Source: Tropicimonas sp033101155 (GTDB lineage: Bacteria > Pseudomonadota > Alphaproteobacteria > Rhodobacterales > Rhodobacteraceae). From it: a stretch of 64,000 nt of DNA. The notes under the pieces were generated by a model. It was not told where the DNA came from. It saw only the letters and a list, made by a program, of their open reading frames with translations, and ran no database searches. The stretch lies in the NCBI RefSeq assembly GCF_033101155.1, contig NZ_JAWMPX010000024.1, positions 1-64,000 on the forward strand, given 5' to 3'. Both the position numbers and the translations under genes were made by a program. Numbering within the stretch: position 1 is the first letter of the stretch; each line of letters opens with the position of its first letter. Positions 7,738-16,173 of the stretch are shown here, piece after piece.

Positions 7738-8337
7738 ATGGACCGACCCGACACGGAACCACCCCTGGAAAGCATGTTGCAGGCGCTGGTCGAGACAATC
7801 GGCACGCGCCAGAAAGTGTTCCTTGGGGAGCTGACGGATTCGCTGGGCACCCGCGGATTCGGACCTGTCATCCTGCTTGCCTCAGCCATGACCATGTTGC
7901 CGACGGGAATCATTCCCGGCGTGCCGGCCTTCATGGGGCTGATCATGATCCTGGCGGGCGGGCAGATGCTGACCGGGCATCGCGAGCTCTGGCTGCCGCC
8001 GCGCATCTACGCCATCCAGCTTCCCGGCCCGGCGCTGCTGCGCGGCATCGCGCGCGCCGAGCCGATCGCCATCAAGCTGGAGCGGTATATCAAGGCCCGT
8101 TGGCAATTTCTCGTCACCTGGCAGGTCTTTCTCTGGCTGATCGCACTGGTGATGATCTTCTCGGCGCTGTTGATCATCACCATCGGCGCCATTCCCGGCC
8201 TGCCTTTCCTGCTGGCCATGCATATCCTCGCCTTCGGCCTCGGCCTGACCACCAGCGACGGACGCTTCATTCTGGCCGGATTCGTGATCTTCCTGCCCTC
8301 CGCCTGGCTCGCAGCCTGGCTTTCGGGGCTGCTCTGA
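7738..8337 (+). CDS. ExoD-family exopolysaccharide synthesis protein
   Basis: A 199-residue inner-membrane protein of the ExoD family. After a soluble N-terminus (about residues 1-40, with GTRQKVFLGELTDSLGTRGF) come hydrophobic segments including VILLASAMTMLPTGIIPGVP, the FLVTWQVFLWLIALVMIFSA region and a C-terminal hairpin. The arrangement G-P-ILL-A---MLP---IPG-P is typical of ExoD. In rhizobia, exoD mutants are affected in exopolysaccharide production and alkaline tolerance; the biochemical role is unclear. The gene follows the Ada-motif gene and precedes a helicase in the same orientation, with enough spacing for separate promoters. Confidence 0.85.
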   Translation: MDRPDTEPPLESMLQALVETIGTRQKVFLGELTDSLGTRGFGPVILLASAMTMLPTGIIPGVPAFMGLIMILAGGQMLTGHRELWLPPRIYAIQLPGPALLRGIARAEPIAIKLERYIKARWQFLVTWQVFLWLIALVMIFSALLIITIGAIPGLPFLLAMHILAFGLGLTTSDGRFILAGFVIFLPSAWLAAWLSGLL

Positions 8338-8507
8338 GCTCTTTTCGGCCCGCTTCTGCGCGGTTTCGAGGGCTTGCGTTGACCCCGGAGCGGCTCTGCG
8401 TTAAACCGCCCCTGCCCGCGATGCGCGCGAGGCAATCCGCCGGGGCGTCAAGGTGTTACGTCCCAACCCCACTGCGGCAACAAAGGCGCCGCCAAGATTG
8501 GACGTCC

Positions 8508-9872
8508 ATGACGAAATTCTCCGACCTGAGCCTGGACCCGAAAGTCCTCAAAGCCATCGAGGACACCGGCTACGAAACGCCGACGCCGATTCAGGCGGGC
8601 GCCATTCCGCCCGCGCTTGAAGGCAAGGACGTGCTCGGCATCGCCCAGACAGGCACCGGCAAGACCGCCTCCTTCGTGCTGCCCATGATCACCATGCTCG
8701 GTCGTGGACGTGCCCGCGCGCGCATGCCGAGATCTCTGGTGCTGGCGCCGACGCGCGAGCTCGCCGCCCAGGTGGCCGAGAATTTCGAGACCTATGCCAA
8801 GCATACCAGGCTCACCAAGGCGCTGCTGATCGGCGGCGTGTCCTTCGGCGAGCAGGACAAGCTGATCGACAAGGGTGTCGATGTTCTCATCGCCACGCCC
8901 GGCCGCCTGCTCGACCATTTCGAGCGCGGCAAGCTGCTGCTGACCGGTGTGCAGGTCATGGTCGTGGACGAGGCGGACCGGATGCTCGACATGGGCTTCA
9001 TCCCCGATATCGAGCGCATCTTCCAGCTCACACCCTTCACCCGTCAGACGCTCTTCTTCTCGGCCACCATGCCGCCGGAGATCGAGCGCATCACCAACAC
9101 CTTCCTCCACGCCCCGGCGAAGATCGAGGTGGCGCGCCAGTCGACCACCTCCGAGACGATCACCCAGGGTCTGGTCGAGTTCAAACCCTCCCGCCGCGAC
9201 CGCGCGGCCAGCGAGAAGCGCACCATGCTGCGCGAAATCATCAAGAGCGAAGGCGAGGCCTGCCGCAACGCGATCATCTTCTGCAACCGCAAGGTTGATG
9301 TCGATATCGTTGCCAAGTCACTGAAAAAGCACGGGCTGAACGCCGAACCGATCCATGGCGATCTCGATCAGGCGCACCGGACGCGCACGCTGGACGGCTT
9401 CCGCGACGGCTCCATCGCCTTCCTCGTGGCCTCCGATGTGGCCGCGCGCGGGCTCGACATCCCGAATGTGTCCCATGTCTTTAACTATGACGTGCCAAAC
9501 CATTCCGAGGATTACGTCCACCGCATCGGCCGCACCGGTCGCGCCGGCCGCAAAGGCACCGCGATCACCCTCGCCACGCCGGCGGATGACAAACAGCTCG
9601 CCGGGGTCGAAAACCTTCTGAAGCAGGAAATCCCGCGTCTCGACGCGCCCGACCTTCCCAAGCGCGAACGCCGGCCCCGCCGGGGCGAAGCGCCCGCTGA
9701 AGAAGCTCCCGCGCCGAAGGAAGAGCAGCAGCAGCCCCGGCGCACCGAGGAGCAGAGCTCCGGCAAACCGCGCCGCGGTCGTGGCGGGCGTCGCAACGAG
9801 CCGCGCGACAATGGCCCGGTTGTCGGCATGGGCGATCACGTTCCCGATTTCATCCTGCGCTCGTTCTCCTGA
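8508..9872 (+). CDS. DEAD-box ATP-dependent RNA helicase (RhlE-like)
   Basis: A 454-residue superfamily 2 RNA helicase. Motifs in order: the Q motif around Q29 (TPTPIQA), Walker A AQTGTGKT at 46-53, PTRELAAQ, TPGRL, DEAD in VVDEADRML, SAT (FFSATMPPEIE), the RGLDIP motif and HRIGRTGRAGR. The C-terminal 80 residues are an arginine-, glutamate- and proline-rich tail (RRPRRGEAP, KPRRGRGGRR) that likely binds RNA or the degradosome. The start at 8508 gives the usual MTKFSDLSLDP N-terminus. The length and basic tail fit RhlE/RhlB-like enzymes acting in ribosome assembly or mRNA decay. Confidence 0.93.
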   Translation: MTKFSDLSLDPKVLKAIEDTGYETPTPIQAGAIPPALEGKDVLGIAQTGTGKTASFVLPMITMLGRGRARARMPRSLVLAPTRELAAQVAENFETYAKHTRLTKALLIGGVSFGEQDKLIDKGVDVLIATPGRLLDHFERGKLLLTGVQVMVVDEADRMLDMGFIPDIERIFQLTPFTRQTLFFSATMPPEIERITNTFLHAPAKIEVARQSTTSETITQGLVEFKPSRRDRAASEKRTMLREIIKSEGEACRNAIIFCNRKVDVDIVAKSLKKHGLNAEPIHGDLDQAHRTRTLDGFRDGSIAFLVASDVAARGLDIPNVSHVFNYDVPNHSEDYVHRIGRTGRAGRKGTAITLATPADDKQLAGVENLLKQEIPRLDAPDLPKRERRPRRGEAPAEEAPAPKEEQQQPRRTEEQSSGKPRRGRGGRRNEPRDNGPVVGMGDHVPDFILRSFS

Positions 9873-9896
9873 TCCAATTGGCCGCCTGATCCGGTT

Positions 9897-9914
9897 GGGT
9901 CGCTTCGGCGACCC
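9897..9914 (+). terminator. GC hairpin with a TTCG tetraloop after the helicase gene
   Basis: GGGTCGC and GCGACCC pair around TTCG closed by C-G, an exceptionally stable RNA tetraloop. There is no T-run, so it may be a processing or stabilising hairpin rather than a classical terminator. Confidence 0.55.
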
Positions 9915-10000
9915 TCCGCCAACGCGTCCCTGCCACGACTGGCCATAGACAGGCAGTTATGGCAGGGTTTTCTAGCGAGGACGTGAACAGGAGCCAGGGA

Positions 10001-10423
10001 ATGGAGTGGCTGATCTATGTCAGCAAGGCTGTTGTCTCCCCCGCGTCGCAGGACGCCGCCAGCATCTACCTGACAGCGCGACAGCGGAACAAGACACTCG
10101 GCCTGACCGGGTATCTGCACCGCGAAGACGGCGTATTCATGCAATATCTCGAGGGCCCGTCCGAGGGGATCGACACGCTGCTCCTGAGACTTCGCCGGGA
10201 CTGGCGCCACCGCGACATGCGCATCCTGCATCGCGCGCCGCTCGAACAGCGACGGTTTCCCGGCTGGAACATGGAGTTCACCGAGAGCCCCAAGGGGAGC
10301 TTCGCCCATTGGGCCGCCGCGGCCGACGACCGCAAACCGCTTTCCGATGTGCAACTGGATCAGGTCGGTGCTGAAGACCTGTTGGCCTTTATCGAAAGCA
10401 TCCGCGATGCGGCGCCGGATTAG
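10001..10423 (+). CDS. BLUF-domain blue-light sensor
   Basis: A 140-residue protein made almost wholly of one BLUF domain. The flavin-pocket residues are present: Tyr6 (LIYVSKA), Asn30 (RQRNKTLGLTGYL) and Gln48 (FMQYLEG). RRFPGWNMEF near residue 90 supplies the Trp/Met strand that helps transmit the signal. BLUF proteins bind FAD and rearrange the Tyr-Gln hydrogen bonds on blue-light absorption. There is no fused output domain, so it probably acts on a partner protein. The ATG at 10001 puts LIYVS at residue 4, as in short BLUF proteins; an ATG at 9959 is also in frame. Transcribed alone, with convergent rnj downstream. Confidence 0.92.
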   Translation: MEWLIYVSKAVVSPASQDAASIYLTARQRNKTLGLTGYLHREDGVFMQYLEGPSEGIDTLLLRLRRDWRHRDMRILHRAPLEQRRFPGWNMEFTESPKGSFAHWAAAADDRKPLSDVQLDQVGAEDLLAFIESIRDAAPD

Positions 10424-10483
10424 ACCGACCCGCAACGGACACGCGACAAGCCGGAGCTTTCAGTTTTCGACTGTTCAAAGCGG

Positions 10484-10506
10484 GCGAGAGCGGTTCCCGC
10501 TCTCGC
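10484..10506. terminator. Convergent hairpin between the BLUF gene and rnj
   Basis: GCGAGAGCGG at 10484-10493 and CCGCTCTCGC at 10497-10506 form a 10-bp perfect stem with a 3-nt loop between two convergent genes. No T-run lies on either side. It probably acts as a bidirectional block. Confidence 0.55.
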
Positions 10507-10516
10507 GCGATGGGCT

Positions 10517-12187
10517 CTAACCGAGCCGGGAGATCACCACGACGACTTCCGGCTTCTTGCCGATTTCCTCGACGCAGACCTGCCGGACAACCCGCCGCAA
10601 CGCCGTGTCGAGCTTGTCATCATCGACGAGCAACTTGTCATTCGCCCGCGCCAGGAACTGTCCGGACTCGTTCTCGATCAGGTCAACCAAAGGCGCGCGC
10701 GAACGCCCCTTCTCCGTCAGCCCCATCAGCTCGGCCCAGGGCTCGCCCATCGGCTCGTCATCCTCGTCGATGATCACGTTGAGCAATACCAGCCCGTTCA
10801 GCGCCATCCGGATCCGGTTCCGAACAACCCCGTCCAGCGCGCCGATCTTCTGCGTGCCGTCGAGATAGATCCGCCCCGTGTCGACATGTTCGCAAACCAC
10901 CGGGCGCTCGCCCGTCAGGTCCAGCATCGTGCCATTGGTGGCGATGATCGACGGATAGCCCTTCCCGGCCGCCACTTCCGCGTGGCGCCGCAGCATCCGG
11001 TGCTCACCATGCATCGGAACGATCATCTGCGGGTGCATCAGCTCATGCACCGCTTCAAGATCCGGCCGGTTGGCATGGCCCGAGACGTGATAGAGTGTGG
11101 AGCTGTCATCGACCACATTCACGCCCTTCTCCGAGAAGGCATTCAGGATCCGCAACACGCCGCTCTCATTTCCGGGGATGGTCTTGGAGGAAAAGAGGAA
11201 AGTGTCGCCCTCCGCCAGCTCCATCCCGAGGTATTTCCCGCGTGCAAGCTGCGCACTGGCCGCGCGCCGCTCGCCTTGAGAGCCGGTGACGATCAGCATC
11301 AGGTTCTCGCGCGGGAGATCCTCGGCTTCCTCATGGCTGATGACGGGCGGAAAATCGGTCAGAACGCCGGTCTCGACCGCCGCCTGCACCATGCGCAACA
11401 TCGCCCGCCCCATAAGGCAGACGGAGCGCCCGGCCTCGTGCCCCGCTTCCGCCAACGTCTTCACGCGGGCCACGTTGGAGGCAAAGGTCGTGGTCACGAA
11501 CATGCCCGAACTTTGCAGCACGAGGTCGCGGATATTGTTCACCAGCGTCGATTCCGACCGCCCCGGCGTCTCGACATGCACATTCGTCGAGTCGCAGACC
11601 AGCGCCTTGACGCCGTCGGCAGCAATGTCATGCCAGAGCTGCGGATCGAAGGCTTCGCCCACGACCGGCGCCCCGTCGAGCTTGAAATCGCCGGTATGGA
11701 CAACGCGGCCCGCAGGCGTGTCGAGGATCAGTGCCGAGCTTTCCGGGATCGAATGCGAGACCGGCAGGAAGGAGAGCTGGAACGGCCCCGCCTCGACTGT
11801 CTCCGGGAAGGGCTCGACAATATGGATCTGGCTTGCGTCGGCCCCGCGCTCCTCCATCTTGCGATGCAGGAGGTGGCCGGTGAAGCGGCGGCAATAGACC
11901 GGCGCGCGCAGTTCGGACCAGAAATGTCCGACGCCGCCGATATGGTCTTCATGGCCATGGGTGACGACAATCGCTTCCAGCCGGTCGGCCCGCTCGATGA
12001 GCCAGGACATGTCGGGGAAGATCAGGTCCACCCCCGGCGTGCCGTCCATGTCCGGGAAGGTCACGCCCAGGTCGACCAGTATGAACCGCTCCTTGCCGGG
12101 CGCTCCCCAGCCATAGACATAGGCGTTCATCCCGACTTCGCCCGCACCGCCCAGGGGCAGGTAGATCAACCGTTCCGCACCGCTCAT
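10517..12187 (-). CDS. rnj: Ribonuclease J
   Basis: A 556-residue metallo-beta-lactamase/beta-CASP nuclease. The metal motif HGHEDH is at residues 77-82, with the later motif DSTNVHVETPGRSE and an HTGDFK block, then SGHANRPDL and MHGEHRML. RNase J is a 5'-3' exo- and endonuclease that matures rRNA and degrades mRNA. Alphaproteobacteria often carry it alongside RNase E. Its ATG follows the coaX stop without any gap (TAA then ATG), implying translational coupling. The order birA-coaX-rnj is a conserved arrangement in this group, where it usually follows the nuo operon; here no nuo gene is adjacent. Confidence 0.95.
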   Translation of the reverse strand: MSGAERLIYLPLGGAGEVGMNAYVYGWGAPGKERFILVDLGVTFPDMDGTPGVDLIFPDMSWLIERADRLEAIVVTHGHEDHIGGVGHFWSELRAPVYCRRFTGHLLHRKMEERGADASQIHIVEPFPETVEAGPFQLSFLPVSHSIPESSALILDTPAGRVVHTGDFKLDGAPVVGEAFDPQLWHDIAADGVKALVCDSTNVHVETPGRSESTLVNNIRDLVLQSSGMFVTTTFASNVARVKTLAEAGHEAGRSVCLMGRAMLRMVQAAVETGVLTDFPPVISHEEAEDLPRENLMLIVTGSQGERRAASAQLARGKYLGMELAEGDTFLFSSKTIPGNESGVLRILNAFSEKGVNVVDDSSTLYHVSGHANRPDLEAVHELMHPQMIVPMHGEHRMLRRHAEVAAGKGYPSIIATNGTMLDLTGERPVVCEHVDTGRIYLDGTQKIGALDGVVRNRIRMALNGLVLLNVIIDEDDEPMGEPWAELMGLTEKGRSRAPLVDLIENESGQFLARANDKLLVDDDKLDTALRRVVRQVCVEEIGKKPEVVVVISRLG

Positions 12188-12961
12188 TTACTGGTTTTCC
12201 TTGTTGTAGCGATGGATGACCGTCAGGCCGTGCATCGTCAGGTCGTCTTCAATCACGTCGAACAAAACTTCCCCCTGGCTGAAGAGCGGCGCAAGCCCTC
12301 CGGTGCCGATGATCTTCATGGGCCGCTCGCGCTCCGCGAGAATCCTGTCGCAAACGCCGCGCACCAGCCCGTGATAGCCCCAATAGACCCCCGACTGCAT
12401 GCAGTCGACCGTATTCGTGCCGATCACCTGCCCGGGGCGGGTAATGTCGACATGCGGCAGCGCGGCGGCGGCAAGGTGCAGCGCCTCCAGCGAAAGATTG
12501 ACGCCGGGCGCGATCACGCCGCCAATATAGGCGCCATCCTTGGAAACCACGTCGAAAGTTGTCGCCGTGCCGAAATCGACCACCACGAGATCGCCGCCAT
12601 GGCGGTCGAAAGCGCCGGCTGTGTTGACCAGCCTGTCCGGGCCGACCTGCGCGCCGCGATCGACCCGCGGCGGGTGCGGAAGCAGGCAATCGGGCTTGCC
12701 GACAACCAGCGGGCGGCAATTGAAATAGCGATCCGCAAGCACGCGCAGGTTGAAGACCACGCGTGGCACGGTCGAAGAGATGATTACCTCGTCGATCTCC
12801 ACGTCGAGCCCGTCATGCTCCATCAGCGTCGAGAACCAGACGAAATACTGGTCCGCCGTGCGCTGATGTTCGGTGGCCGTGCGCACTGTCGTGAGGAATT
12901 TCTCGCCATCCCAGACGGAAAAAACGGTGTTGGTATTGCCGGTGTCGATGCAGAGAAGCAT
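12188..12961 (-). CDS. coaX: Type III pantothenate kinase
   Basis: A 257-residue ASKHA-fold kinase catalysing the first step of coenzyme A synthesis, phosphorylation of pantothenate. The N-terminus MLLCIDTGNTNTVFSVWDG carries the phosphate-binding DTGNTNT motif. The second nucleotide motif VVDFGTATTFDVV and the GGVIAPGVNLSLEALHLAAA segment are typical of CoaX. The start at 12961 is chosen because the family begins directly at this strand; the frame is open upstream but that part looks non-coding. It is downstream of birA and adjoins rnj. The pathway link with BirA is plausible only in a loose cofactor sense. Confidence 0.95.
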   Translation of the reverse strand: MLLCIDTGNTNTVFSVWDGEKFLTTVRTATEHQRTADQYFVWFSTLMEHDGLDVEIDEVIISSTVPRVVFNLRVLADRYFNCRPLVVGKPDCLLPHPPRVDRGAQVGPDRLVNTAGAFDRHGGDLVVVDFGTATTFDVVSKDGAYIGGVIAPGVNLSLEALHLAAAALPHVDITRPGQVIGTNTVDCMQSGVYWGYHGLVRGVCDRILAERERPMKIIGTGGLAPLFSQGEVLFDVIEDDLTMHGLTVIHRYNKENQ

Positions 12962-13115
12962 GGCGGGCCTCGGGGGTCGGAGGGGGTGTTTGGGGCGTTT
13001 TGCGGCAGGCCCGTGTCTCAGGTCAAGCATTTCCAATGCGTTACGGGCGTCGATCCGGGAGGTGATCGGAGTTTCGACACGCTGTCCGGTCGCCGTTTTG
13101 GCATGAGGGCCCCGC

Positions 13116-13880
13116 TCAGAAGAAGATATCGGCTGCGGGGATGGTGCGCTGCCCCTTGGCGTCGCGCAAGACGATATTGCCGTGATCGTCGATCGTCTCG
13201 AAGGTGCCGCTGATCTCTTCGGTTGCGGTGCGCGCGGTCACGACCTCGCCGAGCCGGGCGGCGCGGGCGAGCCAGGCTTCGCGGATCGGGGCAAATCCGT
13301 AGGTGGAGAGCTGGATTTCGTAGCGGGCAAAAGCCGGGGCCAGGGCATCGAGAAAGGCCTCGGGCGGGATCGAGACGCCGGTCTCCGCGCGCAGCGAGAC
13401 AGGGCGGAGCGCTTGTGCCTCGACCTCGGCGGGCTGTGGCGCGCTGGCGAGGTTCACGCCGATGCCGATGGACAGGAAAGACACATCGCCCCCCTGCCCG
13501 GCCGATTCCAGCAGGATGCCCGCCACCTTGCCGCCATTGAGCAGCACGTCATTGGGCCATTTCAGCGTGAAAGGCGCGCTGCGGCCGGTCGTGGCGACGA
13601 AGGCGTCGTAGAGGGCGAGCGAGGCCGTGAAGCTGCGCAAGGCGGCCAGGCCAGCGCCAAGCGCGGGGCGCATGACGAGCGTGGCGGCGAAATTGCCCTG
13701 CGGGTTGACCCATTCGCGGCCCCGACGCCCCCGGGCGGCGGTCTGGTTGAGGGCGAGGATCCAGGTCGGGCCGGAAATGCTGGCGACGCGGCGCTGCGCC
13801 TCGGCCATGGTGCTGTCGGTTTGCGGCAGCACCACGCGATCATAGGTGGCGGGCCAGTCGGTTGGGAGGGTCGCGGTCAT
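13116..13880 (-). CDS. birA: Biotin--[acetyl-CoA-carboxylase] ligase
   Basis: A 254-residue biotin protein ligase. It activates biotin to biotinyl-AMP and transfers it to the carboxyl carrier protein. Visible motifs: the QTDSTMAEAQRR start of the catalytic domain, the biotinyl-AMP loop GRRGREWVNPQGN and the segment LKWPNDVLLNGGKVAGILLE. There is no N-terminal helix-turn-helix, so this is a monofunctional ligase and not a repressor of biotin synthesis. The ATG at 13880 has GGAAAG upstream. The gene heads the birA-coaX-rnj row, with a 155-bp gap to coaX. Confidence 0.92.
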   Translation of the reverse strand: MTATLPTDWPATYDRVVLPQTDSTMAEAQRRVASISGPTWILALNQTAARGRRGREWVNPQGNFAATLVMRPALGAGLAALRSFTASLALYDAFVATTGRSAPFTLKWPNDVLLNGGKVAGILLESAGQGGDVSFLSIGIGVNLASAPQPAEVEAQALRPVSLRAETGVSIPPEAFLDALAPAFARYEIQLSTYGFAPIREAWLARAARLGEVVTARTATEEISGTFETIDDHGNIVLRDAKGQRTIPAADIFF

Positions 13881-13977
13881 GGCTGGGCTTTCCGTCAACG
13901 TCTGTTCACGGCGTTTTAGCTTCAAACTTGCGGCAACGGAAATGCGGCGAATGCGGTCGGGTACACGAGCTCAAGGA

Positions 13978-14132
13978 GCCGTTCCAGCGCCGGATCGTGG
14001 GCTGGCGCTGGAACGGTTGATGTCTGCACTTTATCCCTGCCACGTCCGCAAGACATATTGGCGTTGGTTGCGGGTAGCAAGGCGCCGGGCCGCCAGGACG
14101 GTCCGACGCTGGCACGGCGGCCTTCGGCCTTG
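13978..14132 (-). repeat. Dispersed repeat with terminal inverted repeats, copy A
   Basis: Read on the minus strand, this segment begins CCGAAGGCC followed by a 21-bp arm (14118-14098). It contains GGGATAAAGTG in the middle and ends with an inverted 21-bp arm (13998-13978) that matches 18 of 21 positions. A second copy with the same plan lies at 30663-30818. Arms about 141 bp apart end to end, no coding potential and a similar interior suggest a MITE-like or structured intergenic repeat. It sits between birA and the cytochrome c gene. Confidence 0.65.
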
Positions 14133-14175
14133 AGACCGTGCCAGGGTGCGCACAGCACCACTCGCGCAATCAGGA

Positions 14176-15009
14176 TCACTCCGGATCAGGCAGCGGTGGC
14201 AATTGCCGCAGGTAGAGCAGGATCGCGTCGAGATCCTCCGGCGTCATCCGCGCATAATAGGCATAGCCCATTGGCGGCAGCATCGGACTGCCATCGGGGC
14301 GCGTACCTGTCGTGATCATCGCCTTCACCTCCGCGTCACTATACTCGACCAACCCGTTCGCATGGGTCGTCAGGTTGGAGGAGACAGAGGTTCCCCAGGG
14401 GCCGTGGAATGGGAAGCCGCCAGCGCCGAGATGGGTGTCGAGCATCGGCCCCATCGGTCCCGGGGTCGAGTGACATTCCACGCAATGCGCCACCGGACCG
14501 GCGAGATATTCGCCATATTCCACCGTGACCCCGCGCTCCGGCGCGGTCACGCTGTCAATGGGCGGGCCATAGGCCGGCGGCAACGGGATGTTGTAGGTCG
14601 AGGCCGGCGTGGTCATATCGCTCGCAGCGACTGTCCGCATATAGAGCACGATGGAGGCAAGGTCGTCATCGGAGAGGCCGCGATAGAGCAGCATCGGCAT
14701 GGGTGGGCCGATCACCGAGCCATCGGGGCGGATGCCCTCCCGGACCGCGCGGCCAAACTCGGCATCGCTCCACTCAGCCACCCGCCCCCCGGGCGTGATA
14801 TTCGGCGCCCAGGCTTCGAACATCTCGTTTTTCTCGACCATGAATCCACCGAACTCGTTGGACATGTCCGGCCCGTTCGGCCCCTGCGGGGTATGACAAT
14901 TGCCACAGGCCACGGGCCCCTGGACCAGATATTCCCCGCGCTCGACACTCGGCGCTGCAACCGCTGCAGCAGGGATGGAAAGGGTCGCAAAAAGAAGAAG
15001 ATGTCTCAT
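14176..15009 (-). CDS. Periplasmic di-haem cytochrome c
   Basis: A 277-residue exported protein. Residues 1-19 are a signal peptide (MRHLLLFATLSIPAAAVAA). Two class I cytochrome c domains follow, each with one haem motif: CGNCH at residues 35-39 and CVECH at 176-180. Downstream Met-containing loops (PPMPMLLYRGLSDDDL and LPPMGYAYYARMTPEDL) could supply the axial methionines. The two halves are similar, indicating internal duplication. Proteins of this plan act as electron-transfer subunits of periplasmic dehydrogenases. No dehydrogenase gene is adjacent, so its partner is unknown. Confidence 0.88.
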   Translation of the reverse strand: MRHLLLFATLSIPAAAVAAPSVERGEYLVQGPVACGNCHTPQGPNGPDMSNEFGGFMVEKNEMFEAWAPNITPGGRVAEWSDAEFGRAVREGIRPDGSVIGPPMPMLLYRGLSDDDLASIVLYMRTVAASDMTTPASTYNIPLPPAYGPPIDSVTAPERGVTVEYGEYLAGPVAHCVECHSTPGPMGPMLDTHLGAGGFPFHGPWGTSVSSNLTTHANGLVEYSDAEVKAMITTGTRPDGSPMLPPMGYAYYARMTPEDLDAILLYLRQLPPLPDPE

Positions 15010-15151
15010 GAAAGGATGCTCCGCGCTAAAGATTGAAGTCAGGCGCGCTCGATAAAAAATGGCGAATGGAAAAAGCCTGATCGAAACAGTCTAGCAGAAA
15101 ACCTTCCCAAAGGTCATCCGGAACTCTCCCGGCCTGTCCGACGGATGCAAA

Positions 15152-15177
15152 GGGACCAGCGCAACAGCGCTGGTCCC
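15152..15177 (-). terminator. Terminator of the sugar ABC operon
   Basis: GGGACCAGCGC and GCGCTGGTCCC (11 bp, perfect) enclose a 4-nt loop about 30 bp past the permease stop. On the minus strand the stem is followed by TTTGCATCC, a weak T-tract. Confidence 0.65.
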
Positions 15178-15204
15178 GGGTGTCGCGATGCCGGAGCCCG
15201 ACGA

Positions 15205-16173
15205 TTACTGGCGGTTTCTCCGCGTGCTCGCGGCGATGACGATGGCGATGATGATGGTCCCGGTCAGGACATTGCGCACGCCGGCGCCGGTGCCGTAGCT
15301 GTTGAGCATCGAGACGACGAGGAACATGAAAAGCGCCGCGCCCCAGACGCCGGGCACGTTGGAATCGCCCCCCGCCACCGAGCAACCGCCGATCACCACC
15401 ACGGCAATGGACATCAGCAGGTATTCCGTGCCCATGTTGAGCGCGGCCCCGCCCGAGAAGCTCGCCAGGAGATACCCGGCCAGCGAGGCGAAGAGCGCGA
15501 CGGTGACATAGGTCGCGGCGCGCACGGCCTCGACCGGCACCCCGGCAAGTCGCGCCGCGCGCTGGTTCTGGCCCGTGGCCAGCAGCCAACGCCCCCAGGT
15601 CAGCCGCTCCAGCAACACCCAGACGAGAATGGCCAGAAGCAGCCCGATCCAGGCGATGTTCGGCACGCCGAGGAAACGGCCCGTGGCGAACTCGGCCAGC
15701 CCCTCGGGCGGCTTGATCCGCAGCCCCCGGTTCGACCAGATGGCAATGGACTGGTAGATCAGCGAGGCCGCCAGCGTGGCGATGATCGGCGGCAGGCGCA
15801 GCAGGAAAATCAGCGCGAAATTGGCGATGCCGACGCAAAATCCGACTGCCAGCGCGATGGCCAGCCCATAGAAGGCGGTGCCCGGCTCCGAGCCCATAGC
15901 GCGCAGCGCCAATGTGGCGGCAAGGGTCATGGTGGCGGGCACGGAGAGATCGATATTGCCGGGACCAAGCGTGATGACGAGCATCTGTCCCATGCCAACA
16001 ATGGCGGCGAAGGCACCAAAGCTGAGCGCGGCATAGGCCAGCTCGCCCCCGCCACGCCCGGAGGTCAGCCCCAGCGTGGCCGCAAAGGCCAGCGCAGCGG
16101 CAGCCCAGGACCAGATCCAGGGGCGGGAAATCAGCACCGCGAGGGGGCTGCGGGACGCGGAAGACGAGCTCAT
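15205..16173 (-). CDS. Ribose-type ABC sugar transporter permease (second)
   Basis: A 322-residue integral membrane protein of the BPD_transp_2 (RbsC/AraH) family with about nine hydrophobic segments. The diagnostic block GQMLVITLGPGNIDLSVPATMTL carries the ID-LSVPA pattern that contacts the ATPase. Near the C-terminus comes MSIAVVVIGGCSVAGGDSNV, the equivalent of the GG-S-GG motif. The ATG at 16173 overlaps the preceding permease stop (ATGA), and GGAAAGGAG precedes it. With the neighbouring permease it forms the heterodimeric channel of the importer encoded at 15.2-19.6 kb. Confidence 0.92.
   Translation of the reverse strand: MSSSSASRSPLAVLISRPWIWSWAAAALAFAATLGLTSGRGGGELAYAALSFGAFAAIVGMGQMLVITLGPGNIDLSVPATMTLAATLALRAMGSEPGTAFYGLAIALAVGFCVGIANFALIFLLRLPPIIATLAASLIYQSIAIWSNRGLRIKPPEGLAEFATGRFLGVPNIAWIGLLLAILVWVLLERLTWGRWLLATGQNQRAARLAGVPVEAVRAATYVTVALFASLAGYLLASFSGGAALNMGTEYLLMSIAVVVIGGCSVAGGDSNVPGVWGAALFMFLVVSMLNSYGTGAGVRNVLTGTIIIAIVIAASTRRNRQ

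Noticed and set aside
10886..13213. Long plus-strand frame opposite rnj and coaX
   Set aside because: Shadow of two well-supported genes on the other strand.
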